Positions 43,713-56,703 of a DNA stretch of 64,000 bases are shown here, piece after piece. Both the position numbers and the translations under genes were made by a program. Source of the DNA: Manis javanica (taxonomy: Eukaryota > Chordata > Mammalia > Pholidota > Manidae). The notes beneath the pieces are model-generated. The model saw only the letters and a program-made list of their open reading frames with translations, searched no databases and was not told where the DNA came from. The stretch covers positions 101,976,001-102,040,000 of the forward strand of contig NC_133167.1 of NCBI RefSeq assembly GCF_040802235.1. The letters are read 5' to 3'. The stretch's first letter is position 1. Each line of letters starts with the position of its first letter.

Positions 43713-44721
43713 CATTCTTTAAAAACTGCTGGTAACAGTCTGAGACTTATTCCTTAAGTTTCTGAGCTCCGCCTAGGATTAGTACCGCTAGCCAAGCTGA
43801 TTGACTCAGTGACCCTACAGTGCCATATGCTATGTAAGCCCAAAATAACTTTGGGCCAAAAAGAGAAGTTTATATTACAGACAAAATTTTCTATTAGTTT
43901 AAGGAAGTATCTAATCTACTTCACATCTCCATTGGCAGGGGTTAAAGGAAAATAATGTCTTAGCCTTTGTAATATTTCAGCTATGTTGACAATTCCACTT
44001 GTATATCATATGCAGATGTGAATGCAGGCTCCTAAACCCAAATATAAACTCTAACCTTGAGGGGACAAACCAGTTTCATAAAGATGAAGCTCTTCACAAT
44101 TTTGGTTGTAGGTAGGTGACAGAACAACAGAAATATTCCCTTAAAGAGACCCTATTTTGTTAATCAATGACTTTCTCCTAGTTTGTATACTTGTACAAAC
44201 GTATGGTGAAATGCTTGGAGGACACCAACATACGAAGTGTGAGCTTTCCTGAAGGTAGGAAACAATGTGAAAACTGAGGATCATTAAAATTAGCAATGCA
44301 TTTATAACTGGTGTGGCTAATGAATCTTGAAGAGCTACATAGAGAAAATTCAAATAAGACTTATCGTGAAAGTTAGAAGTAATACTGCATGTGCCAAGCC
44401 TCATGTGGAGACCAAGTAAAATGCTGAGCAGAAAGCAGGTTGAGCATTTCTCTCCTGGAGCCAGTGACAGAGCCATGTACCCCCACTGTCAGGTGCCAGC
44501 AGGGCGGCAGCTGTGGGGCAGGGACCTCACACCTGCACCGTGGCGGGTGGCGGTGCTCCCCTTTCGGCAACACCCTGGGCAAAACAGGCCTGTAACAACG
44601 GGAGGAAAGGGGTTCCCGTTCTAGACCCAGGACTGCAAGACGCGGTCAGCAGGCAGGGGGAAGCCGGGTACCGCCTCACGCAGGCTTCCACACAGACGCG
44701 CAGACGCGGGGGACACCGTAC

Positions 44722-44964
44722 CTGCTTCTCAGCCTGTTTCAGAAGCCTCTGGAACCTCTCGTCTTCCAGCACGCCCGCGGGAAGGTCGGTCTCCCCCCGG
44801 GCTTTCAGGTCCTCCAGCTTTTGCCTCAAGCCCCTGAGGGCCTGCAGCTCATCGTTGAGGCGGCTCTGCCGGGTGAGAGATGCCTGAAGGTCCAGCTCCA
44901 GGTCGAGGGACGTGCGTGCCGAGCACCCCTGTGCTGTCCTCCGGAGGGCGGGCTGGCAAACGGC
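44722..44964 (-). CDS. WWC2: WWC2 coding exon, C-terminal coiled coil
   Basis: 81 complete codons between acceptor cccag and donor gtacgg, phase 0 at the acceptor and donor. It codes a heptad-rich helix ('RTSLDLELDLQASLTRQSRL' onward, later 'DELQALRGLRQKLE', 'LEDERFQRLLKQAEKQ'). WWC proteins use this C-terminal coiled coil for self-association and partner binding. GC-rich. Confidence 0.97.
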
Positions 44965-47900
44965 CTGGGTAGGGGGGAAACCGAACGACAGGCACCTCAT
45001 GATACCCGTAGGCATTATCCTGCCTTCCTCCCTGGCACATCCCGGCTTCCTTGAGCGATGCGTAAGTGGCCAGGGGCTTGCTCTGGCCACTGAAAGGTGA
45101 GTGGGTCATGTGTCTCACTTCCACGCAAAAAGCCTTTCAAAGCCAGGGTGAGATTTGTGTATTTCCGTCTCCTGCTAGCGACACAGCCCAGATTCAGATA
45201 TGGAGGCCTATCAGCTCGGGTCCTGAGTGAGAACAAGGAGCCGAGCATCGGCCAACCTGAAATGAACAAGCGGCTAAGCAGGGAAGAAACCTTCACTGTT
45301 TTAACCACTGAGATTTTTTTCAGTTGTCACCCTAGGACAGCCTAGCTTAGCCTCACCGACGCATCACGCAAGCCTGCCCTCTGCGAAAAACAAATACATT
45401 ACAAGGAGCTCACATTTCCTGCATTCCAGGCCATATGCTGTCTCCCCGCAGCCTAGGCCTTCTGGTCCCTTTCCTCTGGGCGCAGCCAGAACGTAGGTGG
45501 TCAGCAGGGCCAAGACGCGGCCCGCCTCCGCTTGTCCATACGCCTAAGTTCCAGCTCCTTCCCCCGCTCCCCGCGGACTCACGGTACTCTTCCTGGGGCC
45601 GCTCTTTTCATTTACCAAGCGTAAGTATCGGATAGGTATGAATAAAGGTTGCTGGAGGTTTGTAGGCAAAACACCAGGAGGAGAAGACACGACTTCAGAC
45701 CCTGAAGACTGCAGACGGGGAGCCGGAGGAGGCAGGGCGCACCAGGGCACTGAAGGGGCACCTCCGCACCAAGGGAGGTCAGGGGAAGGGCAGCACGAGG
45801 CGTGGCTCAGCCTCGCTCGAGCAAAGGAATTCAGATGAGGTTCGGTGAGACTGGGTAAGCAGAGGGGAACAAGGAGAATATTTCTTGCCCAGACTGTTGG
45901 CAGAGGGAATGGAAAATAAGAGATTACGAATAGAAACTGGTCGTGTTTGATGCGGGAGACAAGGGATCAAACCTGAGAAGCATTCCAGCCTGAAGATCTG
46001 GAATGACGGGGGTGCTCATGACAGATGGGGGCAGAAGGCCTGCATATCCCTTCTCTTGGGGCCTCAGCCCAAGTCTGAAGAACGCTCACTGTCTCCTCCT
46101 GCACCGCCTCCTGGCCGGGCACTAAGGCCGTAGCATTCTCCAACGGCCTGTGGCATTCTTACCGCGGGGTCCCTTCCCCCAACCTCCGCTCTAACAAACT
46201 TCTTGCACGGCAGAATCATCTAGACCTCTATTCTCTTTGACCGACTCACTTGTTCGGAATCAGCCATCCTTAACCGGGCTCCAGCGGTCAGCGTGCCTTC
46301 ACGCTGCCGGGAAGCGCTGTGCGCAGTGGGCTCTGGTAAACCGGGGTGGGCGGGCTCCGCGCTGCATGCCTGCGGGTGCTCCCCACCCCAGTGCCTCGGG
46401 CTGGTGCTTGGCTTCTCCAGGCAGGTGAAACCTCCCCTGATCTTTGCAGATGCTCGCTCCCTTAAGCTTCTACACCTTTCATGTTATAGCTCCTAATCAG
46501 AATACCTTCCCCTCTCATTTCTACCAGACCCTATCTGTCTTCTCTAGTAGCCAATCACAGGCGTCTCCCAAATGTTTTGGGATTGACCTTTGTCTGGTTC
46601 AGTAGTTCTCACAGCTGCGTTTATGAGTAACCCGACTGTGTGTCCGCTCCGCTCAATTCATAAACACTTCTGGTTAAAATCGCTCTGAAGGGTGCTGCCA
46701 TCCTCTAAGAGTATGTGCTGTTTAAAAATGCAGGCAACTTGTAAAAGAGATGAGAATTTTCATTCAAGAGGATGGAAATTTAGGTGCTTTAAAAGCACCA
46801 AGTTTGGTAATCTGAAAGATCTACATCTCCAAATTTCCTGAGAATGCTGATGCTGAATAAATGCTAGCGCATCTACCTTTAGAAAAAAGAAATATGCTCA
46901 TTACTTTCAAGTCACTAGGATGTTGAACTGGGCACCCAAGGGCTGTCCGTCACTCGCGTGGTTGCACACAGGCACTGAGCCAGTCACTGGTGAGGATGAT
47001 GACCCCAATTCACCTTTCCAGCCTTTACTCCCAACCTCCCATCCACGAGGACCACGCTCTAGCTGAGCTCGACACCTCCTTGTCCCATGAATGTGTTTTC
47101 CTGCTGTGTCATTTCATGTCACCTACCGACAGCCCCCGGTACCCATCCTCCCTACTTCCCACAAAGCTACCACTTTCCTTTGAGACTGTACCCAGGGAAG
47201 AAGGCCCCAGACTGGCCCTGTGAAGCTGCTCGGATTCTCCCGACCAGAGAAGCTCATCCCTTCCTCCCCACCGCTGTTCCCGGGAATGCCTCCTCGGGAC
47301 CCAAACCCCACCGGGCAGCTTAGAACAGTGTTCGTGCTTCTAAAGGTACATTGTAAGCCGATATAAAACGGCTTAGGGAATTCTACTAAACAAATTACTA
47401 GTAAGCAGATAGCTTCCCATTAATATTTTAGCTGTTGGTATGTAAATAGGAATTTTTGAGCTACTTCAACAACTCAACTTTTTCATTTACTTAAACATCC
47501 TCTCAGACCTGTCCTTTAAAATTCATCCAGAGATCTATGGCTTCCAGGAACCCTTGACGTGAGCTTTCCCATCCACAATAATCTGAACCTTCTAAAAATA
47601 TCTGTTCTTAAGCAAGTTACTAAAACGGTGTACTGCTTTACCAGAACGTCTGCTCCTCTGAAAAGGTCTGTTACTGCTCTTCCGACGATTGCTCAAGAGC
47701 CAGACATGGTGCACGGACAGTGGCCGTAGACCCCTTGGCCAGTGAGCCCCTTCTCCATCGCCCCCGCACAACATCTCCTGGATCCAAAGCGACGATGAGT
47801 GCAGGCTCTGAGGCCCACCCTCTCTCTGTCCCCATAACTGACGTAACACTGGCGTCCCTGCACCCACACTGGCTTCATCCAACAGCCCAAAAACAGGGAG

Positions 47901-47983
47901 CAATGGCACTCAGCATTTCTGGTATTTATGCTTCACAATCCGTGCCAGTGGATTAGACAGTGCGATGTTGTGGGAATACGTAC
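44965..47983 (-). other. WWC2 intron, no repeat confidently named
   Basis: 3019-bp intron of mixed composition. The 45610-45960 stretch is purine-rich. A C-rich stretch at 46960-47320 is weakly L2-like. I see no additional exon. Confidence 0.4.
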
Positions 47984-48076
47984 CCTTTTGACCCTCAAAC
48001 TGCGCCGTTCGGTGGAGTTTCTCACGAACAGTGATTTTTTAGCCAGGGTTGAGCTGTCACTGTCACTTCGATTCAA
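47984..48076 (-). CDS. WWC2: WWC2 coding exon, aPKC-interaction motif
   Basis: 31 codons, phase 0 at both ends, donor gtacgt. It codes '[20 protein letters not shown]' followed by '[11 protein letters not shown]'. The basic Ser motif corresponds to the segment of KIBRA that binds and is phosphorylated by atypical PKC. The Ser/Asp run upstream is a likely phosphorylation-rich linker. Confidence 0.97.
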
Positions 48077-49235
48077 CTGGCAACAAAGGATTAAAAAAAA
48101 AATAAGCTGACTGCATTAACAGTCCAGTGGAAGTTTAAATACAGGTTTATTTAAAAAAAATAAAAAATCCTCCCCAGACAAGTTTTTCTCTGTTCTATGC
48201 TTTGCTTAAATGACTTACCTTTCTTATAAAATTTAAACAATTGCCTTAAAAAACTTATGAATTGCCAATGCATATTTTGAAATAAGATTATCCCTTGTAT
48301 TTTTAGCTAATTAGCAATACTTATTTTCTAAAGACAGCTCGGTATAATGTCCAGAGCTCAAGGCCAGAGTCCAGTCATAGTTTAGTACAATCTAGAACAC
48401 TTTCGGCCCAGACAGCCCTCCTGGCTGCCTTGCCCATTTCAGGTCTTGGCCTAAAGTCACCTTCTCCGTGAAGCCTACACGGAACCCTGCTTAAATCTGC
48501 AACCCTCAGCCCTACCACTCCCAACCCCCTGCACTTGTTTTCCATACATAGCATTGCCCCATCCAAGACACGTGATACTCTGTTCATCGTGTCTATTGTT
48601 TCGTTTGATTCACAAGAACATAAGTTTTGCAAAGGCAGAGCTCTGGGTGTCTTTTGTTCACAAAGGAATTCCAAGTGTCTAGACACATGCTTAAGAGTAG
48701 GTACTTAATAAAAATGTTGAATTGAATGAATAAATTTAGAATTTTAAAAGTGTTTTCTAACTCATTTTATATTAAGTTTGTATTACTAAATGTCGTAAGT
48801 ACTTCTGGAAGTAGAATTTGGTAAACTGATGCATACACCACAATATCTGTCCCACAACCACGAGTCTGATTCAGTGTCTACGGGCATTATTAAAAGATGA
48901 CTTTATTCTAAAACCCAATTCACAATTTTTCATTCAGTAGGACTAACATGGTTTGAAGCATGTATATGACAGAAATATACAACATATTATATATCTCAAG
49001 TCCCCTTTAAGTTTCTAATCACAGACTGAAGTCCAAATATACTTAGTAGCAGATCCTTAATTGCACTTATTTGCCAAATAAAGGGGCACTAGAGCCAATG
49101 AGACACTGAATTTGGGAAAGAAGAGAAGCCCAAAGCTCAAACCAGAAGGAACCTGAGCGTGCATTTGTGTCTGCAGTACGGCGCTCTGGCCATTAGTGGC
49201 CATCTGGGTGGGTGCCCAGGGCGCCACGGCCTTAC
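48077..49235 (-). other. WWC2 intron carrying an L2 element
   Basis: 1159-bp intron. It contains the L2 at 48370-48740. Confidence 0.6.
48370..48740 (+). mobile_element. LINE-2 (L2) with intact 3' end
   Basis: The text from 'aaagtcaccttctccgtgaa' through 'tgcaaaggcagagctctggg' and 'tgtcttttgttcac' to 'aggtacttaataaaaatgtt' and 'gaattgaatgaataaa' is L2 in sense order and runs to its typical terminal repeat. Confidence 0.85.
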
Positions 49236-49397
49236 CCTGCAGACATGCTGGTACCGCTGGCCCGGCGAGAAGGTCTGCGAGCGCACGATCACGCTGCTCC
49301 TCACCGCCGGCCGCTGCCGCCCGCTCAGGCTGCTGCGGTCTTTGGGCCGAACCGCCACGCTGGCACCTGCCTCGTCGGTGTTCGTCTCTTTATCAAC
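49236..49397 (-). CDS. WWC2: WWC2 coding exon, basic/Ser linker
   Basis: 54 codons, phase 0 at both ends. It starts 'VDKETNTDEAGASVAVRPKD' and ends 'SPGQRYQHVCR', with a Ser/Arg stretch between. It is strikingly GC-rich compared with its introns. It is a low-complexity linker and likely disordered. Confidence 0.96.
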
Positions 49398-50496
49398 CTA
49401 GAATCGAAGTCAGAAGTTTGTCAGGAGCTGAGAGGTGTGGATGTTTTGTTTCTTCTAAACAGGAAAGAAAGATCTAATCCTACAACAGAGACTCATCTCG
49501 TGCCGGGTCACTTCTGAGAAGGGCTTCGCCCTGCTCCTGGTGGGAACCCAGGGACGTGGCTTTCTACCACGTTCTTAGGAAGCTTCCAGGGTGGACAGGA
49601 GAGCGTTACCCGTAAACGGAGGTGCCACCTCTAAATTCTCTACAAAGTTACAGGCTTACGGAGAATGCAGTGGTATGTATATGAATGTTAACAGCTGCTG
49701 CAAAGCGGAGTTAGGATTCTTACTGGATATTTGGAAATGTAACAAAAAAGTAAAACTTAAGTAAGAATGGAAGTTTCTCAAAATACAAACTGTACAGGAA
49801 TAGGAGATGTTTACTGTTGATCCTGGGTGTACAACCTGACCCTAAACCTGCCTCCTGCTGGGATGTTCCTTTATAAGAGGAAGTCTTCAGTCAGGGTAAG
49901 TATTACTTTCCTCAGGAATGAAGAACTGGAATTTTCTAGACTCTATTACCCACATCCCAAGTTCGCCAAGGTCCTCAAAGCTTGAAAATGATCTGCCTCT
50001 TTGGGGATGATGGGCTTAGCATGTCTCTCACTTAACTAGCAGAGGTCCTGCTCACTAACCTGGCTGGCATCTGCACCTAAACAGAGTCATCTGTCACCTT
50101 CCAGAAGTGACAGCAGTCAGAACACCAGCGCCAAAATGAACCTCAAATGTTTACCTCATGTTTGAAATGGAAGGAAACTTACATTTATGAAACTTATTAC
50201 GATTAAGTAGTCGCCCTGGTATGATCCAGGAAATTCAAGATGCTTTTAATAAACATTCACGACACATTTACAGAGATCTAAAGAGAACTATTTATCTTCT
50301 TATATAAAGTTGGAGAATGACTATTTTGGGGCTATTTAAAATTGTATTTACAGTGTTTCTGACAGCCTATTTCCACAAATGCCTATCATGATAAGCTCTG
50401 GCATGGAATTGTAATTCACCCCAACAGACCAGTTCAGCCCAAGGGGGGCCCGTGGAGGTGGAGGTCTGCATAGGGGCATGTGCTTGGGGTGCTTAC
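49398..50496 (-). other. WWC2 intron, nothing recognised
   Basis: 1099-bp intron, AT-rich, no named repeat. Confidence 0.45.
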
Positions 50497-50695
50497 AAGC
50501 GTGGCTGCCCCAGTGGGGGGCTGGTTCCCCAGGTCCTGGGCACGGTTGTCCCCTCCCCGTGTTGTGTCTTTCTCCATCTCAGGCATATGCTGGCAGGAGC
50601 TTATGTCTTCTGTACAGCCACTGCCCTCTGGCAATTGACCTTCAGCCTCTTCTTCGGCCACAATTTCATCAGAGGCCTCTCTGAGCATGGTTAGC
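50497..50695 (-). CDS. WWC2: WWC2 coding exon, acidic linker
   Basis: One base completes Trp, then 66 codons run from 'LTMLREASDEIVAEEEAEGQ' to 'TGAATL', phase 0 at the donor gtaagc. Rich in Glu/Asp/Ser. It is the least conserved part of the window relative to the remembered human protein. Confidence 0.96.
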
Positions 50696-52574
50696 CTACA
50701 GTGGAGCAGAGCAAAGCACACTGTGGGCCCGGCTGGCATCTCCGTGAACAGTGCAGCCCTGGCGTGGCCCGTTGCCTGGGCAGTGACCTATGGCCTCACT
50801 CGCAAGGGCTGAAGCCATGTCTGTACTGGAACTTTTACTACAAAATGCTCATAAAAAATAAGATTATCACCATACTAACAATCTGCAGCACAATCACTGT
50901 AATTTGGTACTAAAAAAGGTGATTTAAATTCATGAAATTTGACCTAGTTCCTAGATAATAACATAGAAATATTCTGAAAAATCACATATAAAGCTTAATC
51001 CACCTTTCAGAAATACTGACCACTCATTGTATTACAATCTGGTATTAGTTATTCATTTATTCTAAGATTAATCATACAACAGAATGGAGCTGTGCTCCCT
51101 AAGAGTGAATAAAGGCATATGGATTAAAGGTCCGCACCGTCAACCATGCTCATGGTCTAGCAGAGTAAAGCCTGGTGTAAAGGCAGTTTGAATATGGAAA
51201 TAACAAGGCCCTTAATGCTGTATAATCTTGCCTTTAACAGAAGTCATGGCATGGGTTCAGCTGCCACTGCGAGTGCGGCTCCAGAATATAAATACACATA
51301 TAAATACAGAAATATAAATACTCTGTGATAAACTGTCCTGACAGGAAGCAGGAGAACCAGGATGGTTTAGAGTATCTCATGCTTTGTTGAGTTCTGTGTT
51401 CTTAGAAGGGAAACATTTTTGCCACGGGTAACTGGAAGTGGAGCTTTGACTGTGACTGGTGACACACCGACAAACTGGCACAGACTAACTGGTAAATGCT
51501 TAACTGTGAAATCAACATGGGGGGACAAGCAATGAGTCCTGAGTTATAAATTCCTTTATGTTATGTACTAAGAGTGTTTTTTTGAAATGTGTGTGTGACA
51601 CAATTTGCCATTTTACACTCGCTAGGAAGGCTTATATTCTTTGAAGATACCATGAGAAACCTCATTGCCACTCCCATATTTATGTTTTCTGCAGTGTTCT
51701 GATTTTTATTCACTATGAAGGGCTTCTGCTATGAAGTATACCTGCACCTTTTTACATCACTGTAGTAAGCTGTCCCTTCCAAACATCCACAATTTTGTTA
51801 CTTATGATTTTTCTTGTCCCTCTAAGTTTGCAAAAAGTTTTATGTCTATGCACATTTGCACAAATGCATTAGCTATGTATGTATGCACATATACGTGTTA
51901 ACAGTTCAAACGTAACAGTACAAGTAACTATATATACAAAATTAAGCTACACGATTTTATATAAACACTTAAAAAACTGATGAATTCACTAACATTTGTT
52001 TTTGGAGAAAACAGTGCACACCTGGAAAGAGAGTTCTTTATACATATGTGAATCTAGACAAAAGTTATAACAACCTTATCTTTTTTTTTTTAAAGGATGG
52101 TGTGTGGGAGGAGGGAAGATGAAAAAAAAGGTAAAAGTAGTAACAGAGAAAATGTCGACTCGGAGGCTGTGTTCTCCTACCTGCTCTGGCTTCCCAGGGC
52201 CCAAAGGGCACAGCGGGGAGTTTAAAGGAAGGGAGTCGGCTTTTAAATCCACCCGAGACTCTACGGTAAACTACCATACCTTTCAAAAAAGGTAGTTTAG
52301 TCTTAAAATTTTAAGAAGCTCTGGAAATAGGGTCAAACATTACTGAAGCAAGAACCAAGAATCTTGCATGTGTGAACTTTAACATTGCCCACGACATTGC
52401 CATCACTTCTGCCAACTCTCTGAAGACCACGGAGAGTCCTTCCCCGTGTGCTGCTCCTAAGAGCAGCGCGGCTTTCCACAATTTCAGAACAAGATCTAAG
52501 TCTACACAGGCCTCCCAGAGAAACTGAACGTATCCTCTTTGAGTTGCCGACAGCAACAGGAATAACGGGCTTAC
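50696..52574 (-). other. WWC2 intron, nothing recognised
   Basis: 1879-bp AT-rich intron with no clear transposon. Confidence 0.45.
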
Positions 52575-52693
52575 CAGTCTCCATCTGGACCCCTGTGCTC
52601 ATCTTCCTGCCCCCCCGGTTCTTCTTGTGCCAATTCTTGTTCCACAGCCAGTAGCTCAGCTGATGTCCTTGCAAGTAAGGCCGACACCGCATC
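52575..52693 (-). CDS. WWC2: WWC2 coding exon, conserved helix
   Basis: 39 codons plus two bases: 'DAVSALLARTSAELLAVEQE' onward to 'RGPDGD', then TG of a split Trp. Acceptor ccag, donor gtaagc. A run of seven C bases (52610-52616) in plus gives consecutive Pro/Gly codons and is a place where indel errors would break the frame; here the frame is intact. Confidence 0.96.
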
Positions 52694-53539
52694 CTGGAGA
52701 ATGTAAGACACAGGCCGATTAACATCATAGACCTGGAGGAATGACTGAAAACTCACCAGAGGGGGACTCATGCTTCCAGTTGTGAAAAGGAAGGTTGGTA
52801 TTAGACCTCGTTCAGCTGAGGACGAATATGAAAGTTGAATACAATAAGTCAAATTCAAGAAACAAACAAACAAAATTCTTGCTGTTTTAAAGCAATAAGA
52901 GCAAGAAAGGCAATCAGGAGTAAAGGGACACCGTCCCAGGGAGAAGAGAGATGCCAGGGGGGATGCCACCATCAGGGCCACTCTTCTCCCTTGGGGCGTG
53001 TGTCAGTTCCTGTGCCGAGGCACAGAGGCTGAACAGACGGTGGCTTCCAACAGTGCTGGTAGGGTGCAAAGGTGAGGCCTGACCTGCAGGCTACCAAGGC
53101 AGTCAGCACGAGAGGAGCCAGAGAAAACGGACTGTAAAGTAGGCCCAGGAATCTGCATAATATTTCTGTGGAGGCATTTGCCATTCCCAGGCTGCATGTG
53201 TGCAGAACAAGAAGTCAGAAACAAAGCAAAAACCAGCTGTCGGAGGCCAAAACAGCAAAGAGACACTTCGGTCACCTCACGGTCCCACGGTCCTAGGGAG
53301 GGAAGAATTGGGACTCATGTCCCCTAAAGGATCCAGTCGATCTGCCCATACTGTAATCTGCCTTTCAGAAGAGTATTAAGGCCTCTCTGGAGGAAGACAT
53401 CAGCCGGAGTCTTTACAGTTCTTCATGCATAATATCTAGCATCCCCCTGGGAACCAGGACCCAGGGACTGACAGCCACGAACAGCAGGACACAGAGAGGC
53501 AGACCTCCAGGGGACCCACACGCTGCAGTCATTTAGAGA

Positions 53540-54160
53540 AGGAGTTTACATTTTGCAATTGACATGTCCAAGAAATCTGATGAAATGATGGAGAATTTCA
53601 CTAGTATAAACACAAAGAAAAAAATCAAAGAAAAAGAGGAAATCTTATAAGCAGTGAAAGAAAAAAGGCACATTACCTTTCAAGGATCAGCTGTCTCCCA
53701 ACAGCTCGATGCATCAATGGAAACCAGATGACAACAGAATGATATCTTTAATGTGTTTGGAGAAATACCTGCCCACCTAAAATTCTGAATACATAGCTTC
53801 CTGTCCCCCCCAAAATAAGTCCTTCCCAAATTAAGTTAAAATAAAGACACCAATAGACCTGTACTGAAAGAAATCCTAGAGGGAATTCTTCAAGCAGAGG
53901 GAAGATGACCTAAATGGGTGCACCACAATGCGGAGTATGACACCCTGGGATGGGTGGAGGTGTGCTGAACTGTCGTAGCACCCTTGGGAGAAATAAGATA
54001 CACAAGTCATTGAGAACATTTTAGGGCTTATTTCCCTAAAGAGACTTGGTTGCAAAAGGCTACTTCTCACAAAGAAAACTACAGCCTGGGCTGGTGAATT
54101 CTCTTGGGAATTCTCCCAAATATTTAAGGGAGAGGTAACACCCATCTTACAAAGACTTCA
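53540..54160 (+). mobile_element. L1/HAL1 ORF1-like fragment
   Basis: 'acagaatgatatctttaatg', 'aatacctgcccacctaaaat', 'aataaagacaccaatagacc' and 'cctagagggaattcttcaag' occur in the order of the L1/HAL1 ORF1 C-terminal coding region. Frames are broken. Confidence 0.6.
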
Positions 54161-54169
54161 GCAATGAGT

Positions 54170-54450
54170 AGAAAAGAAGGAATATACTTGCCAACTTACA
54201 TTCTGAAGCCACTAAACCCTTGATATCAGAAACTGACAAAGACATTACAAGAGAAAAAAAATGAAAGACGAATCTCTCTCATGAACACAAATGAGAAAAA
54301 CCCTCCCAACACAAAGTCAAGGAAATCAAATCCAGCAACATATATAAAACACACCACAATGAAGTCTGTTCTACTCCAGGAATCCAAGGGCAGTTTAACA
54401 TTTAAAAGTCGATCAACTTATAATCTGCCACCTTAGGGAGACGCAGAAAC
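54170..54450 (+). mobile_element. L1 ORF2 fragment
   Basis: 'acttgccaacttacattctg', 'atatcagaaactgacaaaga' and 'ctccaggaatccaagggcag' follow L1 ORF2 in sense order. Non-coding. Confidence 0.6.
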
Positions 54451-54615
54451 ACAGAGAGAGAGTGGTACCGCCCTACCGCCCTATCAACGTGGCTAAAACG
54501 GAAGAGGACACAGGTAAATACAGGTACAAGAACGCTAACAGCAGCAGAGGCAGAAACGAGTGATTCTTTTATAAGCTATACTTGAAACAAGCTGGAAATT
54601 ATCTTTCTTTCTTTG

Positions 54616-54628
54616 TGTGTGTGTGTTA
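54616..54628. repeat. (GT)n microsatellite
   Basis: Short GT dinucleotide run after a pyrimidine-rich stretch. Confidence 0.7.
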
Positions 54629-54766
54629 GCAAGCTGGGAGAGAAGGGTTAGCTGTGAAACAAGAAAAGCATAGTGAAAGTGAATAAAACACGTCAGCACC
54701 ACAGCATTCTATATCCCATACAATTTTACTAAATTTTCATGTCTTCTTTCTCTAATTTTGACTCAC

Positions 54767-54931
54767 CAAGTCTACAGACGCTAACAATGGCTGGTCTGGC
54801 TGGTATGCAGTACCCTCATTTTCCTCTTCATTCTTTTTGCAAGGCATTTGCTTAGAAGGAAGCAAGTTATACCACAGAGTGAAAATCTCACTGGAAAATG
54901 GTAAATCTGCCAAACTGATCTGAGTTCCAGC
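54767..54931 (-). CDS. WWC2: WWC2 coding exon, end of C2 domain
   Basis: 55 codons, phase 0 at both ends. It codes 'AGTQISLADLPFSSEIFTLW' and then 'YNLLPSKQMPCKK', the last C2 strand, followed by an acidic linker with 'ENEGTAYQ'. Acceptor catag and donor gtgagt are canonical. Confidence 0.97.
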
Positions 54932-56510
54932 CTATGAGAAAGAAAGGAAAAAAAAACCCCACAGTGTTTAAATTCATTATTTGCTCCCCATAATATAATT
55001 GAGATTATTGGGCAAGCTTGTTTCTGGGTAAAAAAAATACAATACTCATGATATAAAGCATTGGTGGATTTCTTTTTTTTAAACCTGGAGATGGTGTGAC
55101 TCAATAAGAAATAATCCCAATACTAAAAGCGAATCCTAGGATTATTTCGTGGGATACTATTTTGCCAAAACTTAATGACTAAGCATGCAACTTTTTGTAA
55201 GTAAGGAATTATTTTTAAATGAAAAGTTGAAAAAAATGACTCAGCAGAAACTCTAATACATCTTCTAATGTACCATAAGAGTGATGTGATTATTTTGCAC
55301 AAAATCCACTATCTCACTGAAAAATTTAAGAACAAATAAAAACTCCATGTAGTCCTTAAATGGGAAAACCAGATGGCAAAATTTTTCTTTGCATAAGTAA
55401 ATTAGTAGAATGTCAAAGAGATGAAAGGATTTTATATTCTACCAAATCAAACACACCGGCCCAAATCTAAATTACTCTGTACTAATTTTTAAAAGGCTAT
55501 CAATTCACATGTTTATTAACTCTACAGAGTATCTGTCATAAATATTTATTATCGTGTTTATTACTGTACTGAAGACAGCCTGATGAGTCAGTTAACTCTG
55601 CTTCTTTCTTTATTGTCAGGCACTAACGTCAAATATTTTTTTCATATAAAGAAAAGAAAATGTTAAAGAAATCTATCACCCTTTCAAACTTTGTTCATAA
55701 AATGCGTGTTCTTTGTTTCCTATTGGACTGCAAAGTTCAACTAGAGACCGAAGCTGGTTTTTGGACACAAGTGCACACCTCTAGATGCTTCCATTTGAAC
55801 ACATTCTGTAACTCTACTGAGATGTAATGGTTTTCTGGCTATTAGGTGCAATGGTGTGTTAAACTCACCAGTAGTTGTATATGAAGTATTCTGCATAGGC
55901 ATTTAAATACCGTATTGCTCTAAACAGCAACACCATGTCTTCCTAGAAGCTCTAATAGCCTGGCTGGGGAGAATAAGCTGAATGAAGAAGCCATATACTT
56001 TGCATCTTGCTTAATTTAATTGCAACAGTGAATTATGTGTGGGATGCCTTTTTGATTCTACTCCATCATTCCCTAGCTATGTGGCCATGGAAATATTACC
56101 TATTTAACTGAAAATAGGGGTGATCGTACCTTTTTCATAAGATTGTCATGAGAATTCAATGAGATAATGGACACAAAGCACCCAGCACGAGACTCTCGTA
56201 CTGGGAATAACAAACTTGGTCCACGGTGATAGTCATCATAGAGGTCAGAGTTCTGCTTCAGCCAAAGGATAGGAACGAAAAGCAGATTTTATAGAAAATC
56301 ACAATGTAGAAGCAGATTTTAAAGGTTTGGAATAAGAAAATGAAAACTAGAAATCAGCACTTCATATAAAATGAAACAGCCATTGCATGTGCCGGAGGCA
56401 GTGGGCAGATGTGTAGTGGAATCAGCGCTGGCAAAGAGCAACTGGAAAATTATTCCCAGAATAGCCGGTCAGAGGTGCTGTTTGACAATGGTAATACTGG
56501 AAAGTCTTAC
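54932..56510 (-). other. WWC2 intron with a MIR
   Basis: 1579-bp intron, AT-rich. A MIR lies at 56050-56195. Confidence 0.55.
56050..56195 (+). repeat. MIR SINE
   Basis: 'ctagctatgtggccatggaa', 'tacctatttaactgaaaata' and 'cataagattgtcatgagaat' run in MIR sense order. Confidence 0.75.
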
Positions 56511-56703
56511 CAGGCATTCTTCCCTTCGATGTTTACTAACAGAGCAAAGATCCACCCTCAGCGTCTTCTGCTGTAAGGCTGTTTGGGAAATGGCCACTCT
56601 GAAGATATCATGGAATAAAACGGATTCTGTGGCTGGGTGGACTTTTGTTCGAAACAGACAGCTGACGTCAGTTGAGGAGGGTAGCAGGGCGACCCTGAAA
56701 TAC
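56511..56703 (-). CDS. WWC2: WWC2 coding exon, core of C2 domain
   Basis: One base plus 64 codons, from 'YFRVALLPSSTDVSCLF' through 'TKVHPATESV' and 'FRVAISQTALQQKTLRVDLC' to 'SKHRREECL'. These are the central beta strands of the C2 domain that binds phosphoinositides in WWC proteins. Phase 0 at the donor. Confidence 0.97.

Larger units (their letters stand above)
35814..44721 (-). other. WWC2 largest visible intron (8.9 kb)
   Basis: It contains old LINE fragments at about 36100-36560 and 37265-37690, a MIR at 36865-37060, an AT-rich imperfect palindrome at 36622-36748, a MIR-like piece near 41070-41165 and a young-looking L1 3' end at 43380-43712. About 38280-40400 and 41200-43300 hold nothing I can name. 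Confidence 0.6.
52694..54766 (-). other. WWC2 intron carrying L1/HAL1 fragments
   Basis: 2073-bp intron. See the LINE entries at 53540-54160 and 54170-54450. Confidence 0.6.
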
